The position numbers and the translations under genes are program-made. Of a DNA stretch of 64,000 nucleotides, positions 34,570 through 43,534 are shown one piece after another (position 1 is the first letter of the stretch; every line of letters starts with the position of its first letter). The stretch lies in assembly GCA_003482905.1 (NCBI GenBank), contig DMXM01000018.1, forward strand, positions 58,785-122,784, given 5' to 3'. The DNA is from Elusimicrobiota bacterium (GTDB taxonomy: Bacteria > Elusimicrobiota > Elusimicrobia > Elusimicrobiales > UBA9959). Below the pieces are notes generated by a model that saw only the letters and a list, made by a program, of their open reading frames with translations, did not search any database and was not told where the DNA came from.

Positions 34570-36935
34570 CCGATACACCGCGCCCCTATACGCCCCGCAC
34601 AAAACGCAAATTCATCGGCGGCTACCGCCCACGGATAGACGCGCAGGAAAAAGCCGCCGGCAAGGTGCAGTTCGTAGACGACATCACATTAAAAAGCAGC
34701 TTCCCCGGCATGCTTTACGCCAAGGTCCTGCGCAGCCCGCACGCCAACGCGCGCATTAAAAGCATAGACGCTTCCAAAGCCAGGCAGCTGCCCGGCGTAA
34801 AAGCGGTGCTCACCTACGAAGACCCGGAAATAGCCTCTCTGAAGCCCACCAGCGCCGGCTGGACCGACGGGGTGGACACGGTTTCCTACGAGCGCATGAT
34901 GTGGCACCGCTTCCGCGACAGGAGGGTGCTGGGCGACCGCGCCCGCTGGGTCACCGACGAGGTAGGCGCCGTGGTGGCGGCCGAAAGCGAGGAGATAGCC
35001 GAAGAGGCGCTCAGGCTTATAAAAGTGGATTGGGAAGTTCTTCCCTTTGTGCTGGACCCTATGGCGGCCATGAAACCGGGCGCGCCGCTCCTTCATCCCG
35101 ATATCGCCCCGCGCAATATCCTGCCCAAGGACGTAGTGGGCGGGTCGGACGTGTTCGTGGACAAGGGGAACACGGATAAAGATTTTGCCAGGGCCGAGGT
35201 GGTGGTGGAGGCCACGTCGGTACACCACAACGCCACGCAGGCTTCGCTCGACAACTGGTGCTGCCTGGTGGACTGGAAAGCCGACAAGCTAACGGTGATG
35301 TCCAATTCCTTCGAGGCGGACCAGTCCAGGATGCATATCAGCCAGATGCTGGACCTCCCCATCAACAAGGTCCGCGTCATCAGCTCCTACGTCGGCGGCC
35401 AGTTCGGACGCGGGGACACAGGGGACCAGCCCTTCTTTCTTTTCACGGCGCTGCTCTCTAAAAAGACCGGGCGGCCGGTAAAATTCAAGCACACCCGCCG
35501 GGAAAGTTTCCACGACTCCCGCCAGCCGGCCATCTACACCGCCAAGGTGGGCGCTAAAAAGGACGGCACCATCACGTCCATGTATTTCAAGTCCATCGGC
35601 AATTCCGGGGCCTACGCCGACCACACCATGTTCGCCCTTAAGTTCGCGCCGACGGAGATAGCCGAGGTGGCCCTGGCCCACATCCCCAATATCAGGATGG
35701 AATCCTACGGCGTCTACACCAACAAGCTCCCCGCCTGCATGATGCGCGGGGTGGGGAACTCCCAGTTCAATCTGGTCTTCTGCCACGTAGTGGACATGCT
35801 GGCCGAAAAGCTCGGCATGGACCCCATAGACCTGGCGCTTAAGAACTTCGGCCACGAGTGGGGCTCCCTGCCCGACAAGAGCCTTAGCGCGGTGCTGCGC
35901 GAAGGGGCCAAAAGGCTGGGCTGGAACGCCAAACGCCACAAGCCGGGCTCGGGGCCCGTCTATGACCGGGTGAAGAAGCGCGGAGTAGGTTTCTCTTTCC
36001 ACCCAGCCTGGCACGCCGAATGGCAGGAAGCGCGCCGCGGCGAGGTCCGCGTAAGAATAACCGTCAACCAGGACTGCAGCGTGGTGCTGGACGCCCCCAC
36101 GGTGGAAACCGGCACGGGCTCCAACACCTGCAACGTATTGGGCTGCGCCGAAGCGCTGGCTTTCCTCGGCATCGGCCCGTCGGATATCGTATGGCCGCAC
36201 GTGGTGGACACCGAAACCAGCCTAAAGGACTGCGTGCAGACCGACAGCGCCGTCTCGTTCCTGCAATCCGAGGTGGTGGCCCACGCCGCCCGCGAGGTAA
36301 AGCAGCGTATCATTGAAAAAGCGGCCCCGCTCATGAAAGCCAAGCCGGAAGACCTGGACATAGCCGAAGGACGCGTTTTCCGCAAAGCGGCGCCCGCCAA
36401 GGGCATGACGGTGCGCGAGGTGCTGATGAGCGGCAGCATGCTGCCGATAGTGGTGGAAATGGGCAGGCCGCCCAACAACCAGAAGACCGGCGTGCCCTAT
36501 ATCGCCAATTTCGCCGAGGTGGAAGTGGACACCAGCACGGGCCGCGTGCAGGTGCTGAAACTGGTGGTGATCAACGACTGCGGCACCGTAATGTACGCCT
36601 CCGGCGCCGAGGCCCAGCAGATAGGCGGCCAGGTGATGGGCGTGGGCGAAGCCCTTACCGAAGAGATAATTTACGACGAGGCCACGGGCGTTCCGCTTAA
36701 CTTCAACTGGTTGGATTACAAGATCCCCACCATGGCCGACATGCCCGAGGTGGACCCCGCCCTGCTGGAAGTCTGGCGCGGCGCCGGGGAATACGGCGCC
36801 TGCGGCATAGGAGAGGGCACGCTTACCTGCACCCCGCGCGCGGTGCTGAACGCCGTTTACAACGCTATCGGCGTAAGGATAGACGACATCCCGGTAAAGC
36901 CGGAAAAAGTGCTGAAAGCGCTGGGGAAGGCATAA
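34566..36935 (+). CDS. Molybdopterin-binding subunit of a molybdenum hydroxylase
   Basis: Large catalytic subunit, 789 residues. An aldehyde-oxidase a/b hammerhead domain (about 25-145) is followed by the molybdopterin-binding domain. Recognisable elements are SYVGGQFGRGD, the channel region PACMMRGVGNSQFNLVF and the catalytic-base Glu in EYGACGIGEGTLTCTPRAVLNAV near the end. Substrate class (xanthine, aldehyde, nicotinate or aromatic-CoA like) cannot be read reliably. It is translationally coupled to the 2Fe-2S subunit and three bases ahead of the FAD subunit. Confidence 0.93.
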
Positions 36936-36938
36936 ATT

Positions 36939-39275
36939 ATGGCGATAAAGAAATTCGATCACCTGCGGGCGAAGTCCCTTAAAGAGGCGGCCGCCGCCCT
37001 GGCCGGCGCTGACGGCGGGGGGCTCGCCATGGCCGGCGGCACCGACGCCATGGGCGTGCTGAAGGACCGGATCCACAAGGAAAGTCCGCGGCTGGTAGTG
37101 AATATTAAAGCCATCCCCGGCCTGAGCTATATCGCCGGGGACGCCGGCGGGCTGCGCATAGGCGCGCTCACTACCCTTAGCGAAATAGCCGCGCACAAGA
37201 CGGTTAAAGAAAAATACAAGATCATCGCCGAGGCGGCGCGCAGCGTGGCGTCGCCGCAGCTGAGGAACATGGCCACCATCGGCGGGAATCTCTGCCAGGA
37301 ACCCCGGTGCTGGTATTACCGCACCCCCGACGACCAGTTCCATTGCCTGAGAAAAGGCGGCACGCATTGCGGCGCGCTGCTGGGCGAGAACCGCTACCAC
37401 TCCGTATTCGGCGGCGCGCGGGTGGCCCCGCCGGCCTGCACGGCGGCCTGCCCCGGCGGCGTGAATATTGCCGACTACCTGGCCCTGGTGCGCGCGGGGG
37501 AAATGAACGCCGCGGCCGAAGTCCTTTTGGGAAACAATCCGCTGCCGGCCATGACCGGCCGCGTCTGCCCGCATCTCTGCGAAGGCGAATGCAACCGCGG
37601 CAGTTACGACGAGGCCGTGTCCATACGCGCCATGGAGCGCGTACTGGGGAACCACGTGCTGGACCACGCGGCGGATATTATGAAGCCCCCTGCCAGACAG
37701 ACTAATAAAAAGGTAGCCGTGGTGGGGTCCGGCCCGGCCGGCCTGGCGGCGGCCTATTACCTGCGGTCGGCCGGCCACCGTGTTACGGTTTTTGACAGGC
37801 TGCCGCGCGCCGGCGGCATGCTGGCCTACGCCATCCCCGCTTACCGCCTGCCCAGGAAAGTGGTCGCCGCCCAGATAGCGGCGCTGGAAGCTATGGGCAT
37901 AGTCTTCAAGCTAAATACGGAGATCGGCCGCGGGACATCCCTGCGCGCCCTGCGCAAGGATTTCGACGGCGTCTTCCTGGCCACCGGCACCTGGGAGCAG
38001 AAGAACATACGTCTTGAAAAAGCGGAACTGCTCACTTCCGGCATGGCTTTTCTTGTAGGCGAAGGCCCCGGCTGCGTGAAACCCGGCGGGAACGTGCTGG
38101 TGATAGGCGGCGGCAACGTGGCCGTGGACGTGGCGGTCACCGCCAGGCGCGCCGGCGCCAAAAGCGTAACCATGGTATGCCTGGAAGCCAGGGACGCCAT
38201 GCCCGCCTTCCCGGCGGAAATAGACGAGGCCTTGAAAGCCGGCGTGCGCATTCTGCCCGGCTGGGGCCCGCAGAGGATTATTGAGGCCGGCGGGAAAGTG
38301 AAAGGCATGGAATTCACGGCCTGTTCATCGGTTTTAGACGCAGAGGGGCGTTTTAACCCCGTCTTCGACGCCGCGCAAAAGAAGACCATTAAAGCCGACC
38401 AGGTAATACTGGCCATCGGCCAGGCCGCGCAGCTCGGCTACGCCGCCGGGGTCAAGACCCTGCGGGGCCTGATAGCCGCCGACGGAACGACACAGGCCAC
38501 CAACCTGCCCGGCGTTTTCGCCGGCGGGGACGCGGTAAGCGGCCCGTCGTCGGTCATCCATGCCATTGCCGCGGGGCGCAGGGCCGCGCTGGCTATAGAC
38601 GTTTACCTGGGCGGCAAAAAGCGGCCGGCCATAAGCGGGCGCGGCGCGGAGGCCGCGCTGCTGGCGCTGAACGCCGACTGCGCCGAGCGCTGCGGGCGGA
38701 CCAAGCACTCCGAAACCAGGGGATTAACGCCGGAAGGCCTGAGCGCCGAGGCCAAACGCTGCATCGACTGCAGCTGCGTAGCCGTGAACGCCTCGGACCT
38801 GGCGCCGGCCCTGGCGGCCCTGGGCGCCAAGATAAAAACCACCAGGCGGACCATAGCGGCCGAAGATTTCTTCGCCGCCGGCGTAATGCGGTCCACCGTG
38901 CTGGACCACGACGAGCTGGTGCAGGAAATAATGGTGCCGGCCCCCAAGCCGGGCCTCAACCAGGGCTACCACAAGTTCCGCATACGCAACTCCATAGACT
39001 TCCCCATAGCCGGCCTGGCCGGAGTTTTCAGTACCGCGGGGGGGAAGATCCGCGGCGCAAGGCTGGTGCTCAGCGCCGCCGCCCCGGTCCCGCTGAGGCT
39101 GAAAGCCGTGGAGGAATTTCTGGAAGGGAAGCCCGTCGGCGAAAAGACCGCCGCCGCGGCCGGCGAGATAGCCGCCAAAGAAGTCCGCCCCCTGGCCAAA
39201 AACCGCTTCAAGGTGCAGATCATAAAAGCCCTGCTCCAAAAAGCCCTCGGAGGTTCAACCTCCGTTGGAGGTTGA
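36939..39275 (+). CDS. FAD subunit of molybdenum hydroxylase with inserted GltD-like module
   Basis: 778-residue chimera. Residues 1-158 are the first part of a CO-dehydrogenase-type FAD domain (AMAGGTDAMGV, ATIGGNLCQEPRCWYY, HSVFGGAR). At the point where the family continues CVAVxPSD, a GltD-like module is inserted (about 160-600): a ferredoxin-like cysteine cluster (CTAACPGG, CPHLCEGECNRG), FAD loop VVGSGPAGLAAAYYLRSAGH and NAD(P) loop VIGGGNVAVDVAVTARRAG. The FAD domain then resumes at CSCVAVNASDLAPALAALGA to the C-terminus. This should give an electron path Mo to 2Fe-2S to FAD to FeS/FAD to NAD(P)H. The stop codon lies inside an inverted repeat. Confidence 0.9.
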   Translation: MAIKKFDHLRAKSLKEAAAALAGADGGGLAMAGGTDAMGVLKDRIHKESPRLVVNIKAIPGLSYIAGDAGGLRIGALTTLSEIAAHKTVKEKYKIIAEAARSVASPQLRNMATIGGNLCQEPRCWYYRTPDDQFHCLRKGGTHCGALLGENRYHSVFGGARVAPPACTAACPGGVNIADYLALVRAGEMNAAAEVLLGNNPLPAMTGRVCPHLCEGECNRGSYDEAVSIRAMERVLGNHVLDHAADIMKPPARQTNKKVAVVGSGPAGLAAAYYLRSAGHRVTVFDRLPRAGGMLAYAIPAYRLPRKVVAAQIAALEAMGIVFKLNTEIGRGTSLRALRKDFDGVFLATGTWEQKNIRLEKAELLTSGMAFLVGEGPGCVKPGGNVLVIGGGNVAVDVAVTARRAGAKSVTMVCLEARDAMPAFPAEIDEALKAGVRILPGWGPQRIIEAGGKVKGMEFTACSSVLDAEGRFNPVFDAAQKKTIKADQVILAIGQAAQLGYAAGVKTLRGLIAADGTTQATNLPGVFAGGDAVSGPSSVIHAIAAGRRAALAIDVYLGGKKRPAISGRGAEAALLALNADCAERCGRTKHSETRGLTPEGLSAEAKRCIDCSCVAVNASDLAPALAALGAKIKTTRRTIAAEDFFAAGVMRSTVLDHDELVQEIMVPAPKPGLNQGYHKFRIRNSIDFPIAGLAGVFSTAGGKIRGARLVLSAAAPVPLRLKAVEEFLEGKPVGEKTAAAAGEIAAKEVRPLAKNRFKVQIIKALLQKALGGSTSVGG

Positions 39276-39282
39276 ACCTCCG
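39248..39282. repeat. 16-bp inverted repeat spanning the stop codon
   Basis: CGGAGGTTCAACCTCC and its reverse complement are separated by GTT. Each arm is itself nearly palindromic. It includes the last codons and the TGA of the FAD subunit. It could act as a terminator-like hairpin before the helicase gene at 39294, though no T-tract follows. Confidence 0.65.
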
Positions 39283-39293
39283 CAAGGCCATTA

Positions 39294-40454
39294 ATGGAAC
39301 TATCCGAAGACCAGCGGGACGCGCTTACGAAACTGCTGGCATGGTACAAGGACCATGACAGAAAACAGTTCATCACACTGGGCGGCTACGCCGGCACCGG
39401 CAAGACCACCCTTATTTCCATATTCAAGAACGAACTGGCGCGTACCGAAAAGGGCATAAAGATAGCCTTCTGCAGCTATACCGGCAAGGCCGCCCAGAAC
39501 CTGAAGAACAAACTGAAAGAGGCCGGCGCGCTTTGCGTAAAGGATTCGGTAAGCACCATCCACGGCCTCATCTATACCCCGCGCGAGGACGAGGCGGGCC
39601 AGATAGCCGGCTGGGAACGCAAGGACGCCCTGGAGCGGGACCTGATAATAGTGGACGAGGCGTCCATGGTGGACGGGGCCATCTGGGCGGACCTGCTGTC
39701 CTACAATATCCCCGTGGTGGCGGTGGGGGACCACGGCCAACTGCCGCCCATCTCCGGGCAATTCAATTTAATGGAAGCGCCGGAGATCTTGCTGACGCAG
39801 ATACACCGCCAGGCCGCCGGCAACCCCATAATTAAAGTTTCGGAGTACGCCAGGAAAACCGGGCTGGTGCCGCCTATGAAATACGGCGCCGGCGTATATA
39901 AATATCTGAAAGAAGACGCCGACGCCCAGGAAAAAACCGGGGAACTGCTTGAGGCTTATTCCCCGGACACCCTTATCCTTTGCGGCTATAACAATACGCG
40001 CAATAAGATCAACCAGTTCATAAGGGCCAACCGCGGCTTTGAAACGCCGGCGCCCGCCTGCGGCGACAGGGTTATCTGCCTGCGCAACAACCACAAGAAG
40101 GGGATCTTTAACGGCATGCTGGGCACCATTACCGGCATAGCCCCGGCCCATAAAGACTGGTACAACGCCGAAATACAGCTGGACGACAGGGAAAAGCCCT
40201 ACGAGGGCCTTATCTACGCGCCGCAGTTCGGGGCCAGAACCGGCGTTAATTTCACCAAGGACAGGCGGCTGGCCGCCATCGGCGATCTTTTCGATTTCGG
40301 CTACGCGCTGACCGTGCATAAAGCCCAGGGCAGCCAGGCCAAAAAAGTGGTAATGTTCGAGGAGCGCTTCGCCCAGATGGACGACGCCATGTGGCGCCGC
40401 TGGCTCTACACCGGCATCACCCGCGCCGAAGAAGAACTCTACCTTTTCGGGTAG
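39294..40454 (+). CDS. RecD-like ATP-dependent DNA helicase
   Basis: SF1B-type helicase of 386 residues, much shorter than RecD2. Walker A is GGYAGTGKTTLI (about 25-36), Walker B LIIVDEASMVD, motif III VAVGDHGQLPPI, and the C-terminal UvrD-like motif GYALTVHKAQGSQAKK with WLYTGITRAEEELYLF. No N-terminal RecD2 domains are present. Such compact helicases resemble phage Dda-like proteins. Its last about 80 bases recur at 48279-48358, marking a rearrangement. Confidence 0.88.
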   Translation: MELSEDQRDALTKLLAWYKDHDRKQFITLGGYAGTGKTTLISIFKNELARTEKGIKIAFCSYTGKAAQNLKNKLKEAGALCVKDSVSTIHGLIYTPREDEAGQIAGWERKDALERDLIIVDEASMVDGAIWADLLSYNIPVVAVGDHGQLPPISGQFNLMEAPEILLTQIHRQAAGNPIIKVSEYARKTGLVPPMKYGAGVYKYLKEDADAQEKTGELLEAYSPDTLILCGYNNTRNKINQFIRANRGFETPAPACGDRVICLRNNHKKGIFNGMLGTITGIAPAHKDWYNAEIQLDDREKPYEGLIYAPQFGARTGVNFTKDRRLAAIGDLFDFGYALTVHKAQGSQAKKVVMFEERFAQMDDAMWRRWLYTGITRAEEELYLFG

Positions 40455-40506
40455 CGCTTTTATGCCGTGTAATCTTTAGCTGAAAAATAATAGGAGACTG
40501 AATACC

Positions 40507-40947
40507 ATGAAAATGAAGGTCGCGATATTGTGTCTGGCGTTAATCCCGATAAGCATATTCGGGTGCGGACAGAAAAGCCAGGAAAGGATAGTGGATGACA
40601 TTAATCTGCCCTTTATAAATGACCCAGCCGTATTAGGCGAATGGATTAGCGTGGATTTTGTTAAAGAACCCCCGCTTTTTACTCCCGGCGCAAAAATATT
40701 TAAAAAAGATCTTTATCTGAAAGGACTCGCTTTCCTGCCTAATGGCAAGATCCTTGTAGATAACAAGACTGATGCGCCGTGGTTCGCCTGGACCAAAGGT
40801 GTTCTCATGCATAGCGGCGACAAAACTGCAAGTGCTTATGCCATCAAGGCGATAGGCGCAAAGAAATATATGTTTTTGCAATGGAAAAGCGGAGATTATT
40901 TTATCAGGCACCAGACTCCACAGTACTATGTGCTAGAAAAAAAGTAA
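40507..40947 (+). CDS. Small lipoprotein, BlaR1-tail-like domain
   Basis: 146 residues, with a signal peptide and Cys at about 20 (SIFGC). The body contains DPAVLGEWISVDFV, LAFLPNGKI, WFAWTKGVLMHSGDKTASAYAI and YMFLQWKSGDYFIR. From memory this resembles a beta-rich domain found alone or at the C-terminus of some M56/BlaR1-type sensors. The function is not established. An AGGAG ribosome site lies upstream. Base composition is visibly more A+T-rich than the flanking helicase. It is the first gene of an inserted segment (40455-42594). Confidence 0.7.
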   Translation: MKMKVAILCLALIPISIFGCGQKSQERIVDDINLPFINDPAVLGEWISVDFVKEPPLFTPGAKIFKKDLYLKGLAFLPNGKILVDNKTDAPWFAWTKGVLMHSGDKTASAYAIKAIGAKKYMFLQWKSGDYFIRHQTPQYYVLEKK

Positions 40948-41149
40948 CTTCGGCATTCCGAGGTCACTATTTGCCAGACGCTGCTGTCGGGGAAATATAC
41001 TGTGGTTGCGCACTGACTTGGAGGAATCCGGGCGTTGGGACAGGGGAGCAGTGCTCATCCCCCCAATGCTTAAGGCCGGGATGGGTGGCTTCCGGAATAA
41101 GTATAAGTTTGCGAGTAATTCCCAGATAGGTCCTCGCGAAGACAAACCA
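40948..41149 (+). promoter_or_regulatory. Untranslated leader ahead of cysS, with hairpins
   Basis: About 200 bases without a supported gene. TTGGG...GGGGA pairs with TCATCCCCCCAA (about 41034-41065), and CCGG...CCGG follows near 41080-41097. A GGGTGG string occurs, but the conserved T-box sequence and specifier stem are not convincing. Regulation of cysS through this leader is only a possibility. Confidence 0.35.
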
Positions 41150-42598
41150 ATGAAAATATATAATTCGCTGACCAGAGGGAAGGAAGACTTCAACCAGCTG
41201 ACTCCCGGGGAAGTCAAAATGTACGCCTGCGGCATTACCGTATATGACGATTGCCATATAGGGCATGCGATGCAGGCCATTTTTTTTGATGTCATCAGGA
41301 GATACCTGGAATACCTAGGCAATAAAGTCACATATGTAAGGAATTATACCGATGTTGATGATAAAATAATCGCCAAAGGGATAGAGCTGGGGTGTAATCC
41401 GTTGGAGGTATCCTCCCGATACATCGCCGAGTCAGAAAAGGATATGGCCGCGCTAAAGGTCCGGCCGGCGACGCACCAACCGAAGGTCTCGGATAATATC
41501 CAGGCGATACAGGATTTTATCAGTGGCCTGCTGAATAAAGGCGCCGCATATATTTCCAACGGCGAGGTTTTTTTTGACGTGCCTAAGTTTAAGCCATACG
41601 GACGCCTATCAGGGCGAAAGACGGACGAGCTTTTGTCGGAAGATGCTCCGGGAGCCAATAAAAGATCGCCCCATGATTTCACGTTATGGAAGCCAGCTAA
41701 GCCGGGCGAGCCGGCATGGGATTCACCGTGGGGCCGTGGGCGACCCGGCTGGCACATAGAATGCTCCGCCCTTGCCAACAAGTTCCTTGGCAAAACACTG
41801 GATATACATGGGGGGGGATTGGATATTATTTTTCCACACCATGAAAATGAGATTGCACAAAGCGAAGCTCTGAATTCCTGCAAATTTGCCAACTACTGGA
41901 TACACAACGGGCTGGTCATGGTAGACAACCGCAAGATGTCGAAGAGTCTCAAGAACTTCTACACTATCAAAGAAGCTCTTGCAAAATACCAAGCGGATGT
42001 TATTCGCTACATGATACTGTCGTTTTCGGTATCCTCTAACGTGAATTTCAGCGAGGATAACCTTTCCGCCGCGAATAAACGCGTCTACCTTTATTATCAG
42101 ATCCTTCAGCAGGTCGACGAGTTGTTGTCCAGACATCCGGGTGAGGCCTCCGGCAAACCTACGGGGGTGCCGGCAATCGACTCTTTTAAAAATGATTTTA
42201 CAGGCGCAATGGATGATTTTTTTAATACCGCGAAAGTTATTTCAACGCTGCCTGCATTATTTAGGGCCGTTCAGGAGGTGTTGCTTGCCAAGAGGACCTC
42301 TGAGGGCGAAAAAGCCGGAATACTCAGGCAATTCCGGCAAAATCTTGGCGCTATGAGTGGTGTTTTAGGAATGCTCGATGAAACTGCTGCGGATTATACT
42401 GGCGAATTTAAAAGCAGGTACATACGTAACAACAAGATTGATATATCGTTTATTGAGGCCAGAATCGAAGAGCGGGCGGCAGCCAGGGGCGCAGGGGATT
42501 ACATAAAGGCGGATGCCATTAGGAAAGAGCTCACTCAATTAAACATCCTGATTCAGGATAAACCTGGTGGGGGAACAGACTGGGCTATCTCAGCCTGA
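41150..42598 (+). CDS. cysS: Cysteinyl-tRNA synthetase
   Basis: Class I aminoacyl-tRNA synthetase charging tRNA-Cys, 482 residues. The signature GITVYDDCHIGHA gives the HIGH motif and adjacent zinc Cys. Other zinc ligands lie in WHIECSALA and HHENEIAQSEA. KMSKS is present as NRKMSKSLKNF. The DALR and C-terminal helical regions are complete. The frame extends upstream to 41006, but the family N-terminus begins at MKIYNSLT. The stop codon lies at the start of a segment duplicated at 48366. Whether this is the sole CysRS or an extra acquired copy cannot be told from this window. Confidence 0.94.
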   Translation: MKIYNSLTRGKEDFNQLTPGEVKMYACGITVYDDCHIGHAMQAIFFDVIRRYLEYLGNKVTYVRNYTDVDDKIIAKGIELGCNPLEVSSRYIAESEKDMAALKVRPATHQPKVSDNIQAIQDFISGLLNKGAAYISNGEVFFDVPKFKPYGRLSGRKTDELLSEDAPGANKRSPHDFTLWKPAKPGEPAWDSPWGRGRPGWHIECSALANKFLGKTLDIHGGGLDIIFPHHENEIAQSEALNSCKFANYWIHNGLVMVDNRKMSKSLKNFYTIKEALAKYQADVIRYMILSFSVSSNVNFSEDNLSAANKRVYLYYQILQQVDELLSRHPGEASGKPTGVPAIDSFKNDFTGAMDDFFNTAKVISTLPALFRAVQEVLLAKRTSEGEKAGILRQFRQNLGAMSGVLGMLDETAADYTGEFKSRYIRNNKIDISFIEARIEERAAARGAGDYIKADAIRKELTQLNILIQDKPGGGTDWAISA

Positions 42599-42625
42599 TT
42601 GTAATTGGCGGATGCAACAACCAGT

Positions 42626-43293
42626 TCAGGCGGCTTCTTTAGGGGCAAACTCCTCTTCCAGCTTTTGCCGCTCGTAAATCTGTTTGTAAAGGCCGCCCAG
42701 AGCGATCAATTCGGCATGGGTGCCCTTCTCCGTCAGCCGCCCCTCGTCCAGCGCCAGTATCAAATCCGCGTGCTCTATGGTTTTTACGCGGTGTGTCGCT
42801 ATCAGGCAGATGGCGTCCGGCAGCTCCTCCCTGAACGCCTTCCAGAAATTCTCTTCGGTCTGCGCGTCCATCGCGCTGGTGGCGTCGTCGAACAGCAGCA
42901 GGTCCGGCCTTGATAAAATGGCCCTGGCTATGGAGACGCGCTGTTTCTGCCCGCCGGAAAGGGTGAACCCCCTGGTGCCTACGGAGGTCTCAAGCCCCTT
43001 CGGGAACTTTGCCAGGTCGTGTTTCAGTTGAGACACCCGCAACGCGGTCTCCAGCGCCCGCCCCTCGAACCCCTCGCGTCCCAGGGTTACATTGTTTTTA
43101 ATGGTGCCGGTCATGATAAAGGCATCCTGGGTTACCAGGCCCATGCTCGAGCGCAGCTCCGCCGGCTCAAAGGTCCTTATATCCTTGCCGTTTATCAGCA
43201 GTTCGCCGGAGGAGAACTCCGTAAGCCGCGCCAGAAGCGAGACCAGGCTGGTCTTGCCGCAGCCTATCTTGCCCACCACCGCTACCGTCTGGC
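42626..43293 (-). pseudogene. Truncated copy of the ABC exporter (nucleotide-binding domain)
   Basis: The 3' third of the exporter gene at 48397-50151 is repeated here with only about nine differences over nearly 700 bases. Translation runs from Walker A (GKIGCGKTSL) through LSGGQKQRVSIARAIL and LLLFDDATSAMD to the normal stop. Homology ends abruptly at 43293, exactly where an IS-like TGCAAAGTTGCA terminus begins. There is no membrane domain, promoter or start of its own. It is a recent duplication, and the fragment is probably inert. Confidence 0.92.
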
Positions 43294-43414
43294 TGCAAAG
43301 TTGCAGGCAGTTATGACCCAGTAGTTGCAGGCTAGTTTGACCCTAGTGCTTCATTTGGTAGGGGTGGATTAGTTTTGTTGCAACCAGATGGTTAATATCG
43401 GCTGCAACTTTACA
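43294..43414. mobile_element. IS21-like terminal remnant or MITE, about 121 bp
   Basis: Starts TGCAAAGTTGCAGGC and ends GGCTGCAACTTTACA, an imperfect terminal inverted repeat (13 of 15 matching). Inside the left end, TTGCAGGCAGTTATGACCC and TTGCAGGCTAGTTTGACCC repeat with a 24-base period, as in the multiple terminal repeats of IS21-family elements. No transposase gene lies within. The remaining 43415-43534 holds TATAAT (43475-43480) and a GTGGGA/TCCCAC hairpin (43491-43508) ahead of the transporter gene. Confidence 0.55.
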
Positions 43415-43534
43415 CCGTGACCCCTAACATGAGGAAATAGCGCTAAAATGACCGTATCAATTTTTAGCTTTTGATATAATTATTTACTGAGTGGGAGCCG
43501 CATCCCACAAGGGGGCATTCTGCGAAGATTCCAA

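Noticed and set aside
41060..41110. T-box riboswitch ahead of cysS
   Set aside because: Only GGGTGG is present; the full T-box sequence, antiterminator and specifier loop could not be made out.
41006..41149. Upstream extension of cysS
   Set aside because: CysRS begins at MKIYNSLT; the preceding 48 codons resemble non-coding leader with hairpins.
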